Shown here: positions 52,244 through 64,000 of the stretch, piece by piece
Layout: each line of letters opens with the position of its first letter
How positions within the stretch are numbered: the stretch's first letter is position 1
Assembly: GCF_963259705.1 (NCBI RefSeq)
Contig: NC_081842.1
Coordinates: 184,082,349 to 184,146,348, forward strand
DNA: 64,000 nucleotides
Origin: Myotis daubentonii
Lineage: Eukaryota; Chordata; Mammalia; Chiroptera; Vespertilionidae
Reading direction: 5' to 3'
Notes under the pieces: generated by a model
Told to the model about the DNA's origin: nothing
The model's input: only the letters and a program-made list of their open reading frames with translations
Databases searched by the model: none
Position numbers and translations under genes: made by a program

Positions 52244-52985
52244 CATGAATGTGTTCCAGAAGGAGAGCAGCCGGGAGGGAATATTGAGGAATCACTCAGA
52301 ACAACTAAACCAATCAGGAAACCTTGCTCCTGCCTGTGTGGGAAGGAGCGCTCTCACTGTGGAAGAGTTCTGCTAATAGAAGCTGGTCTCCCATGTTTGT
52401 GGATCCAGCAGCATGTGGCCGACTTCCTTCTCCTGCCCCTCTGACCTATTTGTCATTGAATGTAAAGGATAATAATATCTTTTGACATAAAACTTGAGCC
52501 ATTTGGAGATTTACTCCTTGCACTTAAGTGTTTGAATCTTTTTCCATTTCCTGCCACTCTGCTGACCTTGCTGGTAAAGGGAGACCAGGAGCATCTTTTC
52601 TACATGTTAAAATTGCAGAAATGGCTCATCGTTTCAAACAATAAACCCTGAATGTCAATCAGTAATTCTGACCCCACCAAGGAGACCAGCCTGATTCTTC
52701 TCTTTTCCCCTCCTGGGAATAATCTTGGCCTTCCTCCTGAATCCCTTCCTCTTCTCCTGCTTGGGTTTCCCTGTTTGCACGCATGCGTGTGCGGGAATGG
52801 CTGTGTGCTTACACTCAGCCCCAGCGGGAAGCATGCTTTCCCTGTAACTGTTGGAGAAACTCAAACCTTCAAGCCCTAGGCAGAGCCATTTTTGTCAAGT
52901 TGTCAACTGTATTTTTGTACTGGGGTTAAAAAAATTATAATTGTACTATTAAACTTTAATAAAACTTTAAGAAGAAGTATGTTGT
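52244..52985 (+). other. TXNDC12: TXNDC12 3' untranslated region
   Basis: Two AATAAA signals lie in the expected direction, at 52640-52645 and 52958-52963; the second is followed by a TG-rich stretch (GTTGTGATGGCC) typical of a cleavage region. The distal end is the likelier main site. Confidence 0.75.
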
Positions 52986-53334
52986 GATGGCCTTTTTGTT
53001 ATTGGAAAATGGAGGGAGGGATGGAGATCAGAGAGTAAACTAATTTTGAGGGCCTAATTTAGGACTCTCCTTCTTTCATACCTTCTACATTCAAATGGTC
53101 ATCAGAGCTCATCAATTCTACTTTTTTAAACAGCTGAATTCACTCCATCCTCATTATTGCTGTTTTGGTGCACGGCAGACTTTTTCTGTTTCCTAGACTA
53201 TTTCTTGTGACAGCTTCTTAATTTGTCTACTACCAATATGCTCTCCTACAATCCATCTTCCCTGCTTTCCAGAATGCTAATATGACAATGTCACTCCCCT
53301 GCTTGAAGCCTTTCCCTTCACCTTCAAGACAATA

Positions 53335-53520
53335 ATATTAATATTAGGAAACACTGCGGCCTCATTATGTGCCAGGCACTCTTCTGAGTGCTCTGTGTTA
53401 TTCCATTTCATTTGCCTTTAGTTCTAATAGCCCTGTGAGAAAGGTACATTATAACCTCCATTTTACAGAAGGATTTGAAGCATGATAAAACCAAGGCAGG
53501 GGATAAAATCAAGATCTTCA
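53335..53520 (-). repeat. MIR SINE
   Basis: TTATGTGCCAGGCACTCTTC and CTCCATTTTACAGAAGG. Confidence 0.7.
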
Positions 53521-53689
53521 CCTTGGCCTTTAAGCAGCTGCCTACTTCTTTAAACTCATTTATTCCCATTCATGACTTCACATTTTTATGTTGTGGTGAC
53601 ACCAAATTGTTTCAAGTTCCATTCACAATGTGCTCTTTTATGCTCTTGTGTCTTTGCTTGGCTAGCTTCCGTTGCCTAAAACATCTTTC

Positions 53690-53930
53690 CTTTAAAAAAA
53701 ATATTGATTTCAGAGAGAGGGCGGGAGAGAGAGAAACATCAATGATGAGAGAGAATCATTGGATCGGCTGCCTCCTGCACACCCTACACTGGAGATCGAG
53801 CGTAACCCAGGCATGTGCCCTGACCAGAATTGAACCTGGGCCTGGGTCAGGAGGAGCCTGCAACCAAGGTACGTGACCTCTTGGTTCATATGTTGACACT
53901 CAACCACTGACCACACTGACTGGGCTAAGA
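53690..53930 (-). mobile_element. Ves SINE (antisense direction)
   Basis: ATATTGATTTCAGAGAGAGG tail; ACCACACTGACTGGGC head; a small internal repeat of CCTGGGTCAGG-like text. Confidence 0.82.
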
Positions 53931-54494
53931 CACTTTTCTTTTTATTCATCCACATTTTGAGCCACCTCTTCCAGAGTCTTTCCTGACCTTTCTCATGAGG
54001 ATAAAATGTCCCTCCCTCAATACATCTATCTTGGCTCCTCACCACATACTGTAGTTACCTATTTGTACATCTGTGGCTGTCACCAGGCAGCCATGCTCTT
54101 CTAGGCCAGGGGGCTATTCCTCTGTTCTGTGCACCAAGGTCCCAAAACAATGTGCTTTTAAGTGAATTGCCCCACTCTGTGGTAGGTTCTTTTCATCTGT
54201 TCTCTTTATATTCCATCAGTGGTCCTGTGGGATAGGTAATATTAGCCTAATTTTATGGAAAAGGAAATTTTGGAGACAGGAGTGGCTTGCCCTCAGTATC
54301 TAGACTAAGTGCTGGATTCTAACCACCCCTGTCTTACTCCAAACTCATGCCTTTCCCACTACACTTTGTTATCTTCTTTATATTTCAAGGTGTAACTCAG
54401 AACAGTTTTCAAGCTGGAGAACATAAAGACTTTACAGGAGATACATGAGCACAGAAATTGATACCCAGTGAATTGATATCAAGATCCTCATTTT

Positions 54495-54722
54495 CCAAAA
54501 AGTAGTTTTCCAAGATTCCTCAGGTAGTTAAATAATTACCATTTGACCACCAATTCCACTTCTGAGTATATATCCCAAAGAATTGAATGCACAAACTCAA
54601 GTAGATATTTGCACACCCATGTTTATAGAAGCATTTTTTCACAAAAGGCAAGGTGGAAGCACCTCAAGTGTGTGTCAATGGATGAATGGATAAACAATTG
54701 CTGTATAAATACAGTGGAATGT
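54495..54722 (+). mobile_element. Old L1 ORF2 3' fragment
   Basis: CACTTCTGAGTATATATCCC, CACACCCATGTTTATAGAAG and TCAATGGATGAATGGATAAA. Confidence 0.75.
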
Positions 54723-54854
54723 TAGTTCCTTTTCTTTCAACCCCTATACTTTGGCTGATTTCAGCACTATGGCTAGTGGTCAGTTCTGAGAGAATGCAGT
54801 TCCTATTTAGAGCACAAGGGGGAGTATGAGACTAAACCTTTGCAAAAGGTTTGG

Positions 54855-54893
54855 CGGGGGGGGGGGGGGGGGGGGGGGCGGGGGTGCGCGCGC
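54855..54893. repeat. Poly(G) tract with GCGCGC end
   Basis: An almost pure G run of about 25 followed by GCGGGGGTGCGCGCGCG. Length may be unreliable in assembly. Confidence 0.85.
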
Positions 54894-55169
54894 GACTTAT
54901 TTACTTCCCTTACCAAGCCCTATGAGAAAGCTAAATAGACAAATAGACTTCCTGTAACCTTCTGGACCCCCAAGGCTGTCTTCTGTTCCCTTTTTCATAG
55001 GGAATGGTACCACCCAAGTCAGAGTGCTCTCCTAGTTGCCGCAATTTCTTTTCTCCCCAATGTAGAGCTAATCAGTCACCAAATCTTGTCCTTTTCATTC
55101 TTTAACGCCCCACTGCATTTCCCAGCTCAGATCTCATGATTTCTTTTGTTGTTGTTAATTCTCACCCGA

Positions 55170-55391
55170 GTATATTTTTCCATTGATTTTTAGGGAGAGT
55201 GGAAAAGAGAGGGAAAGACAGAAACACATTGATTGGCTGCCTCCTGCACAAGCCCTGACCAGGCCTGGGTCAGGAGGAGCCTGCAACCAAGAGCCTGCAA
55301 CCAAGGTAGGTACCCTTGACTGGAATCAAACCCGGGACTCTTTGATCCACAGGCTGATGCTCTATCTACTGAGCCAAACCAGTTAGGGCTC
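55170..55391 (-). mobile_element. Ves SINE (antisense direction)
   Basis: TTTTTCCATTGATTTTTAGG tail; GAGCCAAACCAGTTAGGGC head; the direct repeat GAGCCTGCAACCAAG occurs twice inside. Confidence 0.87.
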
Positions 55392-55714
55392 ATGATCTCT
55401 TGACCTCACTGGATCAGCCTTCTCTTTGGTCTCCCTGTCCCCTGTATATTGAAAACTCCAGTCCATCTCCCATTGTGAAGGCTCTCTTTATTACCTCTCC
55501 TTCCCATTTTGCTGAGTGAACTTCAAATTGTCCTCCCTTTTTTTTTTTACACAGAGCAATTTAGTGTTCCTGCTTTCTCTTTCTACCCTTAACATATTCA
55601 CACTCCTCAGGACCCTAAGTAAGACGAAGGGCCTTCTGTGCGTTAGGGTGTATCCTTCTTAGAAGGGAATTGTGGTTAGAAATAGCACTTTTTCTCTTGT
55701 AATAATCAAAGTGT

Positions 55715-55945
55715 TTCCAATTTACTGAGTGTTTACTATGTCCCTGGCACTTTGTCAAGTGCTTGCCAGTCACTATCTCATTTTCTTACTTGATCTTCAT
55801 TGTGAATGACCCTGGGAGCTAGCTCTCACTATTGCTATTTCTACAAATGAGAATGTCAGAAAAAGTAGGTAATTTACATAAGATCACACAGCAAGCAAGT
55901 GGTGGAACCAAAGCTGTCTGGTTGCAAGTCTGTGCTCTTTCCATT
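55715..55945 (-). repeat. MIR SINE
   Basis: TTACTGAGTGTTTACTATGT and ATCACACAGCAAGCAAGTGG. Confidence 0.72.
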
Positions 55946-57129
55946 TCACTAGATGGCCTTTCAGGGGAAGGAGAAGGAGAAAGTAATCAGAAGACCCGAG
56001 GCTACATAAACACAACACCATCTGTTCTCATATTGTTTTGCAACTGTAAGAGGATGGTTTTATATGTTGGCTCATTATGCCTGTGAAGAATGAATAATCA
56101 TGATCATCACACCCATTTTGAAATGAGGAAACTAGGGTTTTGTGGGAGAAAGGGAGTGAGAGAGCAGGCAGCATACAATATTTGTTCTTAAGATCACAGA
56201 GACACTAGTTCTGGGTGATTGTAGAGATCAGAGTGTGGCCATGGGAGCCAGTGGCCGAGGTGATATGAAGAGGAGACCAAGGACTGAGGGATGAGGAAGC
56301 CACACGGCTACTGAAGTCACCAGGAGGATGGCAGGACAGGGGCTAGTGAGGATGACCAGGAGCCAGGAGCTGAAATCGTCAATGCATAGGAAGCAATTGG
56401 GGTCAGTGATGAGGAAGGGTAGAAGGTAATACGGCTGGAGCGCCAAGGAGAAGGAACTTTTGTACAAGCATGGAAGTGGCAGTGCTGGCCCTGCCCCCTG
56501 GTCCTTTGATGTGAGGGGAGTGGAAAGGTGAGAAGCCTTCTTGTAGAGGGCTCCAAGAGGAGTCTTGGAGGAGGGTCAAACTTCAATAAAGGCAAAAAAC
56601 TAATCTGACTATTCTCTGAGGACGTAGAGAGTGTAGGAGTTTATTGACAAAGGGACAGGATTCTAGGGGTCACAGTAGAAAGGGCTGCCAGGAGATGGAC
56701 AGTGGGAAGGTGAGTGGAAGTTGGGGAGAGAAGCTCAGGACAGTATAAGAATGAGTCTGACAGAAAAGTAGATCAGAGGGGCTTTCAATTGGGTGGCTCC
56801 CAAATTGGAGAGACAAATTGTCGATGGGGTCATAATGGAACCTGAGGGGGAAATGGTTCTGGTATCTGACCTCTAAGATTTGAGATGGGGAAGAGTGTGG
56901 GAAAGGACAATGATTCTAAACCAAAGCTGGCAGCTCGCTTCCATGACTTCAGGAAGACTTGAAGTCCAGGTCAGGGTGGGAGGGTACGGTGCTAATTACC
57001 TCATATACCCGCCTTCTCTAGTGGAGTTGGGACTTCCTGATGACCAGGCCAGAACGCCTTCTCACTCAAGGCCGCTGCTCGTAATGGGGAGCCCCTGGAG
57101 GGTTTTTTGTTGTTTTTGAGTTTTGTCTA
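55946..57129. other. Intergenic between TXNDC12 and the 58-kb CpG island
   Basis: GC-moderate. Small open frames only; none recognised. Confidence 0.45.
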
Positions 57130-57400
57130 ACATGGTTGATGGCAATATGGTGACATTTAGAATGATCATTCAGGCTGCTGGTGCAGAGGATGGATTGCAG
57201 AGTGGAAGCAGGGAAACCCATTAGGAAGTGGTTGCACGAGTCCAGGCAAGAAGCGAGGAGGCCTGAACCAGAGAGAGCAGTGGAGACGGAGAGAAAGGGA
57301 AGGGATCGGTAGGAGGTGTTAAGGAGGTATTATTACAGACTGGTGGGATGTAGGGCATAGGGTAGAGGACAATGCCAAGGTATCTGGCTTAGTTTCCTCT
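57130..57400 (+). repeat. Old dispersed repeat, same unnamed family as 25950
   Basis: GAATGATCATTCAGGCTGCT, CCCATTAGGAAGTGGTTGCA and GAGCAGTGGAGACGGAGAG. Confidence 0.6.
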
Positions 57401-57582
57401 TATAGTCAGCATCTCTCCCTAGGCTTCTGTGAGGATGAAGTGATGTGAGGGACAGGAAAGTGCTTTGGAAATGGCAAATCTCGGCACCCACCATCATCTA
57501 CTTTCTCATCAAAGCTCTCTGATCACCTAGACAGTTCAGTCTGTGGAACGAGGCGTGAGGATTAAGATAAATCACATAGAGC

Positions 57583-57745
57583 CCTGGCCGGGTCACTCAG
57601 TTGGTTAGAGCATCTCCCTACACGCCAAGGTTGTGGGTCCCGGCACACACAGGAAGCAACCAATGGAGCATAAACGAGTTTAACAACAAACCGGTGTTTC
57701 TCTCTCATCCTCCCTCTCCCTCTCCCTAATCAATAAATTAAAAAA
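57583..57745 (+). mobile_element. Ves-related SINE, older short variant
   Basis: GCCCTGGCCGGGTCACTCAG, CCTACACGCCAAGGTTGTGG, tail CTCTCCCTAATCAATAAA. Ends about 35 bp before the CpG island. Confidence 0.82.
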
Positions 57746-57779
57746 GATGAATCACGATTTTCACCCTGATATTAGGGAG

Positions 57780-58061
57780 CTCAGGGCCCCGGAGATACAT
57801 GGACACCTGTGGGCAACAGAGACGGGGCGGGGCTAACACGAATCCCGCCCCTGGGCGGGGTGTGGGCGGGGCCTGGACGAGCCGTCGCTGCTGCAGCCGG
57901 AGCCTCAGCCCCAAGTCCGGGTGTGAGGACCTGACCAGACCCGCTCGGACCTGCAGCGCCCGCCTCCGCCACCCCGCTGCGCCCTCCGCTGCCCGCTGCC
58001 GGGTCGGCCGTCCCGCTGAGCTTTTGGGGAGCAAACTGCTCTCCCGCACCCAGAGTCCCAG
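57780..58061 (+). other. RAB3B: Probable RAB3B non-coding first exon and promoter
   Basis: A GC-rich block with GC boxes (GGGCGGGG type, near 57852-57872) ends in CCCAG followed by a consensus GTAAGG donor at 58062. No matching coding exon lies in the remaining 6 kb. The assignment rests on synteny: in human the order is RAB3B-TXNDC12-KTI12-BTF3L4, with RAB3B in the same orientation as TXNDC12. I infer that coding begins in a later exon outside the window. Another gene's first exon cannot be excluded. Confidence 0.5.
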
Positions 58062-58900
58062 GTAAGGGGCGCGGCCCCGGCGCCCCGCCCGGGAGGACCG
58101 CTCCTGGACGCGGGGCGCTGAGAAGCAGCTCTGGGTAGCGGAGGGGACCCTGAGGAGAAGGGGGTGGGGGAGGCCCTAAGGAAGGGGCACCCCTAAGGAA
58201 GGGGCACCGACGCAGTGAAGGGGCGTGTAGCCTGAGGAGGAGGCGCTGAGAGAGGGTCTACCCGGACCGTGAGGGCCATGGGAGCCCCGATGGCGGGGGG
58301 TGCAGGAGCAAGCAAGGGGGCGCAGGGGCTGGGGGAAATGGTGAACGGCCGCTGGAGCGCAGTGAGGGGGAAACGGAGGGTGTTGGGGGCGGGGAGATGC
58401 GAGGAGGGAGAGCTTGGGGCGGGGGCAGTGCGAGCTGAGGGTACCAAGCAGCAGAGGGGCGGGGGGGGGGGGGGGGGCGTGGAGGTGACCAGCTAAGGGA
58501 GGGACCTGGCCAGCGGGGGTCGTTTCGAGCTGGAGAGGAGAGAGGTGATGAGGGGAGGGGGCTCTGGGCAGGGCCAGGGCTGCTGGTCGGGGACAGGAGA
58601 TTTGAGGGCAGAGAGCTGGGAGCCATGCCCAGCTGGGTACCGGCAAGGCGGGTAACCTGAGTGGGGGCGAAGGTTGGGCTTGGGGGTGGGAAGCCTGGAA
58701 GAATGGGGAGGTGGGACCTCGGGCTGTTCTACCCCACCGGCGGCCTGCAGAGGAAAGGGTGGGGAGCTGATGGAGGGAGAGGGTAGGGGCCTTGGATTTG
58801 GGGAGTGGGCACCTGAGTTCCGGTCAGAGGTGAAGGGTGGAGACGCACTGCAATAGAGCCGGCATCTGGTGGCTGAGTGGAGGAGCTGTCAGGGAACTTG
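58062..58900 (+). promoter_or_regulatory. G-rich CpG island shore in the putative RAB3B intron 1
   Basis: Strongly G-biased on the plus strand, with many GGG/GGGG runs including a homopolymer near 58459-58477. Long open frames here are an effect of base composition and show no known domain. It is probably the 3' part of the island. Confidence 0.5.
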
Positions 58901-59286
58901 GAGAGTTTCGGGTGGTGGGTGCGCTGGGTCAGGCTGGGGAGGAGGTATGAGAGTGCGAAGGTGATGGGGGACCAGAGTGGAGTCCATGGGAACCCAGGCT
59001 GTAGCAGTGTCTTAGCTCCTCAGAAGGCTGCGAATGGGACCCAGACACTGGACCCCATGACACGGCCACCTGTGATCAGCGTCAAGACGAAGAGAACCAT
59101 GGACAGGAAAATTCATCCACAGGCTGACTATTTTGGAGTCCAGGTGTGAGAAGAGACTTGAAGGAGAGCAGGGCAGCAGCCTCTGGAAGCTACTAGAAAT
59201 GTGGAGGGAGATGGGAGGAAGACAGGGCCCTCCATCCCAATTTCTCAGAATCCAGATGGAAAAGGGTGGGGGACAGTGAATGAAAT

Positions 59287-59341
<55 letters not shown>

Positions 59342-60525
59342 AGGTGGATGCCCACCTGTTCTGTGCCTATAAAGGGTAGAAAACAATGGAAGTCCCTGAA
59401 AAGCCCTGTCTGTGGTAATAGAAGCCCTGGTGCTGTGTTAGCCGGAGGAGAGACATTTTGTTAGAGGATGATGGGTTAGGGATGACTTTCTCGTCAGGAA
59501 GGATTTAGCCTGTAGTAGAATAAAGTATGTTCCTATCAGAGGAAACAGTATGAGAGAAGGCTAAATTCAAAAATGATCTCTAGCCCAAGAGATAAATCCT
59601 CATTTTCTTAAGGGTTATGATATGAAAGGAGGCATCAGTAACCTATAGGATGTTTAAAAAGGTTTCCCATCCAAGCTTGAACTCCTTACGGTTCCTCTTC
59701 ATCTCCCCAGAGTGCAGCACAGGGCCTGGCTCATAGTACGTGCTCAGTGAATGTTGACTGAATGAATAATTGAGCTGTGGTTGTACTACTGCCTCAATTT
59801 CCTTATCTACCCCCCAAGAATTATTGTGAAGATTATATATAATAATGTGGGGGGAAAGAACTTTCATAATCTATAAAGCACTGTACAAAAGAGAAAGACC
59901 ACTATGTTATTATACAAGTGTGCCTACATTCTGTCAGTGACCACACCCATGGCTGTCTCCATCCTGGAGAAAGAAGGAAGTGAACATTTTCCAAGCTTCT
60001 ATTTATGCAAGATAGAATGTATTAAAAATACCTGGCATTTAGTAGGTGCTCAAAAAATGGCAGCTGTTTCTGTGGGGAAACAATGAGGAGATATGCTGGG
60101 TGGTGGTGATGAGTTGTCAGTGGGGAATGACCTAAAGAAAGGTTGAATTAGAAAAATTAGTAGAGTATGGCTTTAGGGAGGAGGTTGCATATACTAGGGT
60201 GAGGTCCACATATGCCCAACTCCCTCTTTATTCCTCATTGATAAAAGTTCCCAATAGGAGCACCTCTTATAGGTCATATACTACCTACACGCTTTTCCAA
60301 CATTCACTACGGTCTTCCCAATAATGCTTTTACAAGTGAGGAAACTGTGTCTTAGTCATGTGAAATTTCTTGCCAAGATCTCACAGATAATAAATGATAG
60401 ACACAGAAACCGAATCTAGTTTGTTTGGTTTGGAACCCCAGGCTATTTCCACTACCCAGGATGACCTGAGATAAGAAAACATGAAGTACACAGACAAAAA
60501 AAAAAAGAAAAAAGATTAAGGGTTT
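58901..60525. other. Putative RAB3B intron 1, no coding exon seen
   Basis: Contains a (TG)n array at 59291-59339; no known protein motif in any frame. Confidence 0.5.
59291..59339. repeat. (TG)n microsatellite
   Basis: About 24 TG units. The valine/cysteine-rich open frames across it are artefacts. Confidence 0.95.
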
Positions 60526-60529
60526 TTAT

Positions 60530-60720
60530 AAAGCACTCTCCCATAGACTGGTTTTAATTCTTACAACAGTTTGCCAGGGAGTCATTTTATTAACTCATTT
60601 TATAGATGAGGAAACTGAGGCCCAGGGTGTGATCTGCCTAAGGTTACACAACTGCTGAGAGAGCAAAGGCTCACCCCAGGTCTTCTGACTCAATCATATG
60701 CTTTTTCCATCAGGAGAGTT
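60530..60720 (-). repeat. MIR SINE
   Basis: CATTTTATAGATGAGGAAAC and TGAGGCCCAGGGTGTGATC. Confidence 0.75.
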
Positions 60721-61330
60721 CATCTATTCACTGCATGTATTGAATTGATCTCCTCTTGCTGGATTTTTAGGGCTCTCTTTCCACTCCTCTCCCCTCCCCC
60801 TTTATTGGCTGAAGTTGGCTTCTTAGGTGCTTATTTCTGCTGCCTATCAGACTGAACACACTATTTGTTTCTCACACCAACTCTTAGAGGAGCCATTTTC
60901 TTCGTTGCCTAGCCAGGAACCAGGGATGACTTCCCAGATGGTCCCTGGGCCTTCATCTATATGGCTTGTCACGGAGACAGTGAGCTACCAGGCTCTATCA
61001 TTTATGTAACTGTCACAAAAGAGAGGGAAGATGTGTTTGATCCTATCTCACAAGTGTGGTTCTGCATGTGCCGTGTGCAGGGACCTCTCTGCTTCAATCT
61101 GCCTCGGGCAGCTGCTCGCTAGGATGCTTTTTACCTCCTTCCAAGTGTCTGGGTAGCCCCATCTTGAAAAGATCCCTTTGGGGGCCTACATCTGAACGTG
61201 CCTTCCAACTGAACCTCTCTGCCCTCTGCCTCTTCCTGATCTCACACTACCTACTGGGAAAGCTACGCTGTGTGCACATAAACAGTGTGGCAAGTGCTAG
61301 GATAGAGATGCTCAGGGTGCTGGGGATGCT
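60721..61330. other. Putative RAB3B intron 1, nothing recognised
   Basis: A 93-codon open frame (61056-61337) shows no domain and runs into a SINE. Confidence 0.45.
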
Positions 61331-61332
61331 TT

Positions 61333-61553
61333 TTTAAAAAATATATTTTTATTGATTTCAGAGAGGAAAGGAAAGGGAGAGCTCTAGAGATAGAAACATC
61401 AGTGATGAGAGAGAATCATTGATCGGCTGCCTCCTGCATAGCCCATACAGAGGATGGAGCCCACAACCTGGGCATGTGCCCTGACCGAGAATTGAACTGT
61501 AACCTCCTGGTTCCTAGGTTGACGCTCAACCACTGAGCAACATCATCCGGGCT
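61333..61553 (-). mobile_element. Ves SINE (antisense direction)
   Basis: TTTTTATTGATTTCAGAGAGG-type tail and CATCATCCGGGCTGGGG head. Confidence 0.85.
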
Positions 61554-61844
61554 GGGGATGCTTCTTTACTCCCTCTAAAATTGTTGCGTTTTTTTTTCCT
61601 CTAAGTCCACTCTAATCTGGGAGTCATTAGATCACAGAAGTTCTGGTCATGACTTGCTATGTGACTTCGGACAAATCACTTCTCTTTGTGGAGCCTCAAA
61701 TTTTGACCTGTAAAATGCAGGGGAATGGATCAGGCAGGAATTGAAACTGTTTTTTACTCTTGCCTAGCTCCTCACTCTCACACCTGTGGCAGACGTAGCT
61801 AATGAAGGCTGATTCTACGTGAGGCCACATGCAGTTTTATCTAC

Positions 61845-62010
61845 ACAGTGAAACACACTTACATACATTCTCTTGTTTAAAATTCACAGCAGCCTTGCAA
61901 GGTAGGTAATATCATCATATCATAGATGAGGACACTGAAGCTCAGAGTTTAAGTGACTTACCCAAGTTCATACATTTACATTGAGTTACTGGGAAAGCTG
62001 GACCAGGAGC
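61845..62010 (-). repeat. MIR SINE
   Basis: AATTCACAGCAGCCTTGCAA and TCATAGATGAGGACACTGAA. Confidence 0.72.
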
Positions 62011-62354
62011 TAGGCTTTTTGTTGTGATAAAGCCGCCACTCCAAAATCCCTCCTAATTCCAGGAATCTAAGAGTGTAAATAGCTGCGTCAGAAAAATGAA
62101 GACCAATAATATAACATTTACATTGATAGTCTGGCACATGGCAAATGCTCGCTAAACGTTTATTGAAAGGAATAATATGCCCTAAGGATTTACTATAGAT
62201 CCAGTATTGGCAGGTGTAAGGATGGATACAACTCAGCTTATTCCAGGAGAGGAGGCAGATAGTTAATTGTAAAACAAGCTCAAATAATGTAGCCCAGATC
62301 AGGGAGTGGGTCGTTGAACAAGATTTGACTGCAGAGGTAAATTAAAGGGGCCAG

Positions 62355-62560
62355 TGAAATAATATTTATTGAGTACCTCACATGGGCCAGGAAATTATGC
62401 CAGATTATTTACATATTTGCACCACAGGTCTGTGAAATAGGTGGTATTTTCTCTATTTTAAGGTAAAAATGCTGTGGCTTAGAGAGGCCACTTGACTTGC
62501 CCAAGAAATTCAGCTGAGGAGTTGGCCTGGGATTTTGAACTTTCCCATAACACTGCTGCA
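62355..62560 (-). repeat. MIR SINE
   Basis: TATTTATTGAGTACCTCACA and GTGGCTTAGAGAGGCCACTT. Confidence 0.72.
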
Positions 62561-62574
62561 TGGCACTAGGTCTA

Positions 62575-62720
62575 GTCTCAGCCGGTAGCTATGAGGCTTG
62601 GGCAAATCCTCCTAATATCTGGCTCTCAGTTTCCTTCTTGATCAAATGGAAATAATAATTTTGTCATTTCAATTTTATCTCCCAGGTTTATTTAGAGGAT
62701 AAAATAAAAGAACATAAAAT
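62575..62720 (+). repeat. MIR SINE
   Basis: TAGCTATGAGGCTTGGGCAA and CTCTCAGTTTCCTTCTTGAT. Confidence 0.68.
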
Positions 62721-62853
62721 TGAGGTATGGATCATATCTATGTTTTAGCAAAGTTACTCTTTAACCAGCAGTTCCACTTCTAAGATCGCTTCTGAGGAAA
62801 TAAACAGGAAATTGAACAAGTATTTATGTAAAGAAATGGTCACTGTGTTTTAA

Positions 62854-63062
62854 TCTACATATAAAAGCCTAAGCAGCCGAACAACTGAACGACCGGTTGC
62901 TATGACATGCACTGACTATCAAGGGGCAGATGCTCAATGCAGGAGCTGCCCCCTGGTGGTCAGTGCACTCTCACAGCCAACCTCCTGCGGCCCCAATTGG
63001 CCAGATCACTGGCCAAGCCAAGGGACCCCACCCTTGCATGAATTCATGCACCAGGCCTTTAG
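62854..63062 (+). mobile_element. HeliBat-type Helitron, short
   Basis: TCTACATATAAAAGCC start after A; GCATGAATTCATGCACCAGG hairpin and CCTTTAG before T. Inside: GCCCCCTGGTGGTCAGTGCA. Confidence 0.86.
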
Positions 63063-63439
63063 TTTATAATAATTAAGAATATAAAAATAACAAATATATA
63101 ACATGAAAGAATTGGTCATATGACACATCCTTAGATGTAATATAATGTAACAGTCAATTGAAATAATATTTATGAAGAGTTTTAAAAGTCTAGTAAAATA
63201 TGACAATGTTAAGTGAAAAGGAGCAGGGTACAAAACTAGTGAAAATATCTTAGCTGTTAAAATGTGCGTAGAAAATATAGACTAGAATGTATAGTATGTT
63301 ATCATTATACACAGATAAAAATATAAACAGACCTCTATGCTTATATTTACAAAGACTGTCTCTGAAGGATTAATGAATTGGTAACATGTTTGCTGTTGAG
63401 AAGAGGGACCGGAGATTGGGAATCACGGGTGGGAGTTTT

Positions 63440-63540
63440 TTTTTTAAAGTTTTTATTTTTTTTCTTTATTGATTAAGGTATTACATATGTGTCCTTATCC
63501 CTCCCATTGCCTTCTCCCCCCCTCCCCCCAAGTGGGAGTA
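63440..63540 (-). mobile_element. L1 3' end fragment (antisense)
   Basis: TTTCTTTATTGATTAAGGTA, TTACATATGTGTCCTTATCC and C-rich text match the reverse complement of a bat L1 3' UTR and tail. Confidence 0.65.
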
Positions 63541-63797
63541 TTTTGTTGTTTGTTTTTTCATTGTAAACCTTTAGGTTCCATATTACTTACTTTTATGCTA
63601 AAAATTAAGAAAATAATGCAAACTGCAGATGGTGATAAAGTAGTACTTACAAATAGTAAACATTTATTTGAATTATTTTCAATGTGTGTATTACTTTTTA
63701 AATTAACAAATAAGATACAACTTAAAATAGATGGCATTTTATTGCATGAGAAGTAAGGGAAGAAATACACTCAACATGTTAACAATGGCAGTTTCTT

Positions 63798-63998
63798 TTT
63801 TTTAATATACTTTATTGATTTTTTACAGAGAGGAAGGGAGAAGGATAGAGAGTGAGAAACATCGATCAGCTGCCTCCTGCACACCCCCTACTGGGGATGT
63901 GCCCGCAACCAAGGTACATGCCCTTGACCAGAATTGAATCTGGGACCCTTCAGGCCACAGGCCGACGCTCTATCCACTGAGCCAAACTGGTTAGGGCA
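63798..63998 (-). mobile_element. Ves SINE (antisense direction)
   Basis: TATACTTTATTGATTTTTTACAG tail; GAGCCAAACTGGTTAGGGC head, two bases from the window end. Confidence 0.9.
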
Positions 63999-64000
63999 AC

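Noticed and set aside
58176..58646. Proline/serine-rich minus-strand frames of 84 to 156 codons
   Set aside because: They follow from the G-rich plus strand; three frames are open at once and none has a domain.
59201..59464. Cysteine/valine repeat protein
   Set aside because: A translated (TG)n microsatellite.

Overview
This is nuclear DNA from a mammal, almost certainly a vespertilionid (evening) bat. It combines tRNA-derived Ves SINEs, HeliBat-type Helitrons (TC start, hairpin, CTRR end, inserted between A and T), SPIN-type hAT elements with 8-bp target duplications, a full-length HAL1 (half-L1) and bat-type L1 3' ends. That combination is known, among mammals, only from vespertilionids. 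Apart from repeats, everything that can be called a gene is a spliced vertebrate gene or an intronless one.

Gene layout. BTF3L4 lies on the minus strand, with a complete five-exon coding sequence at 29248-9271 (158 codons) and a non-coding first exon in the CpG island near 32.6 kb. TXNDC12 starts head-to-head with it on the plus strand, with seven coding exons from 33901 to 52243 (172 codons). KTI12 is an intronless 354-codon gene nested on the same strand in TXNDC12 intron 2 (44248-45312). A second CpG island with an exon and splice donor at 57.8-58.06 kb is probably the non-coding first exon of RAB3B, the next gene in the human order; no RAB3B coding exon is in the window. In function, BTF3L4 is a paralogue of the NAC beta subunit (nascent chains), TXNDC12 is an ER thiol oxidoreductase, and KTI12 supports Elongator tRNA modification. 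They are neighbours by synteny, not an operon.

Repeats. 1-8 kb: an antisense L1 fragment, a HAL1 inserted in a MIR, several Ves SINEs, and a two-LTR class II endogenous retrovirus (4839-6683, minus strand) with almost identical LTRs, a tRNA-Lys primer site and only a scrap of gag. 11-25 kb (BTF3L4 introns): a solo LTR and an unusual extended LTR of the same family, a dense Helitron cluster, SPIN, mariner MITE and a 5'-truncated L1 carrying a probable 3' transduction. 34-53 kb (TXNDC12): MIRs, antisense Ves SINEs, a second SPIN copy 50 bp after exon 6, and a decayed duplicate of TXNDC12 exon 4. 53-64 kb: old L1, MIR and Ves copies around the 58-kb CpG island.

Exons were placed by reading GT/AG boundaries and reading-frame phase by hand; both spliced genes close exactly in frame at the known family lengths. 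Family names for old repeats come from recognition without a database search.
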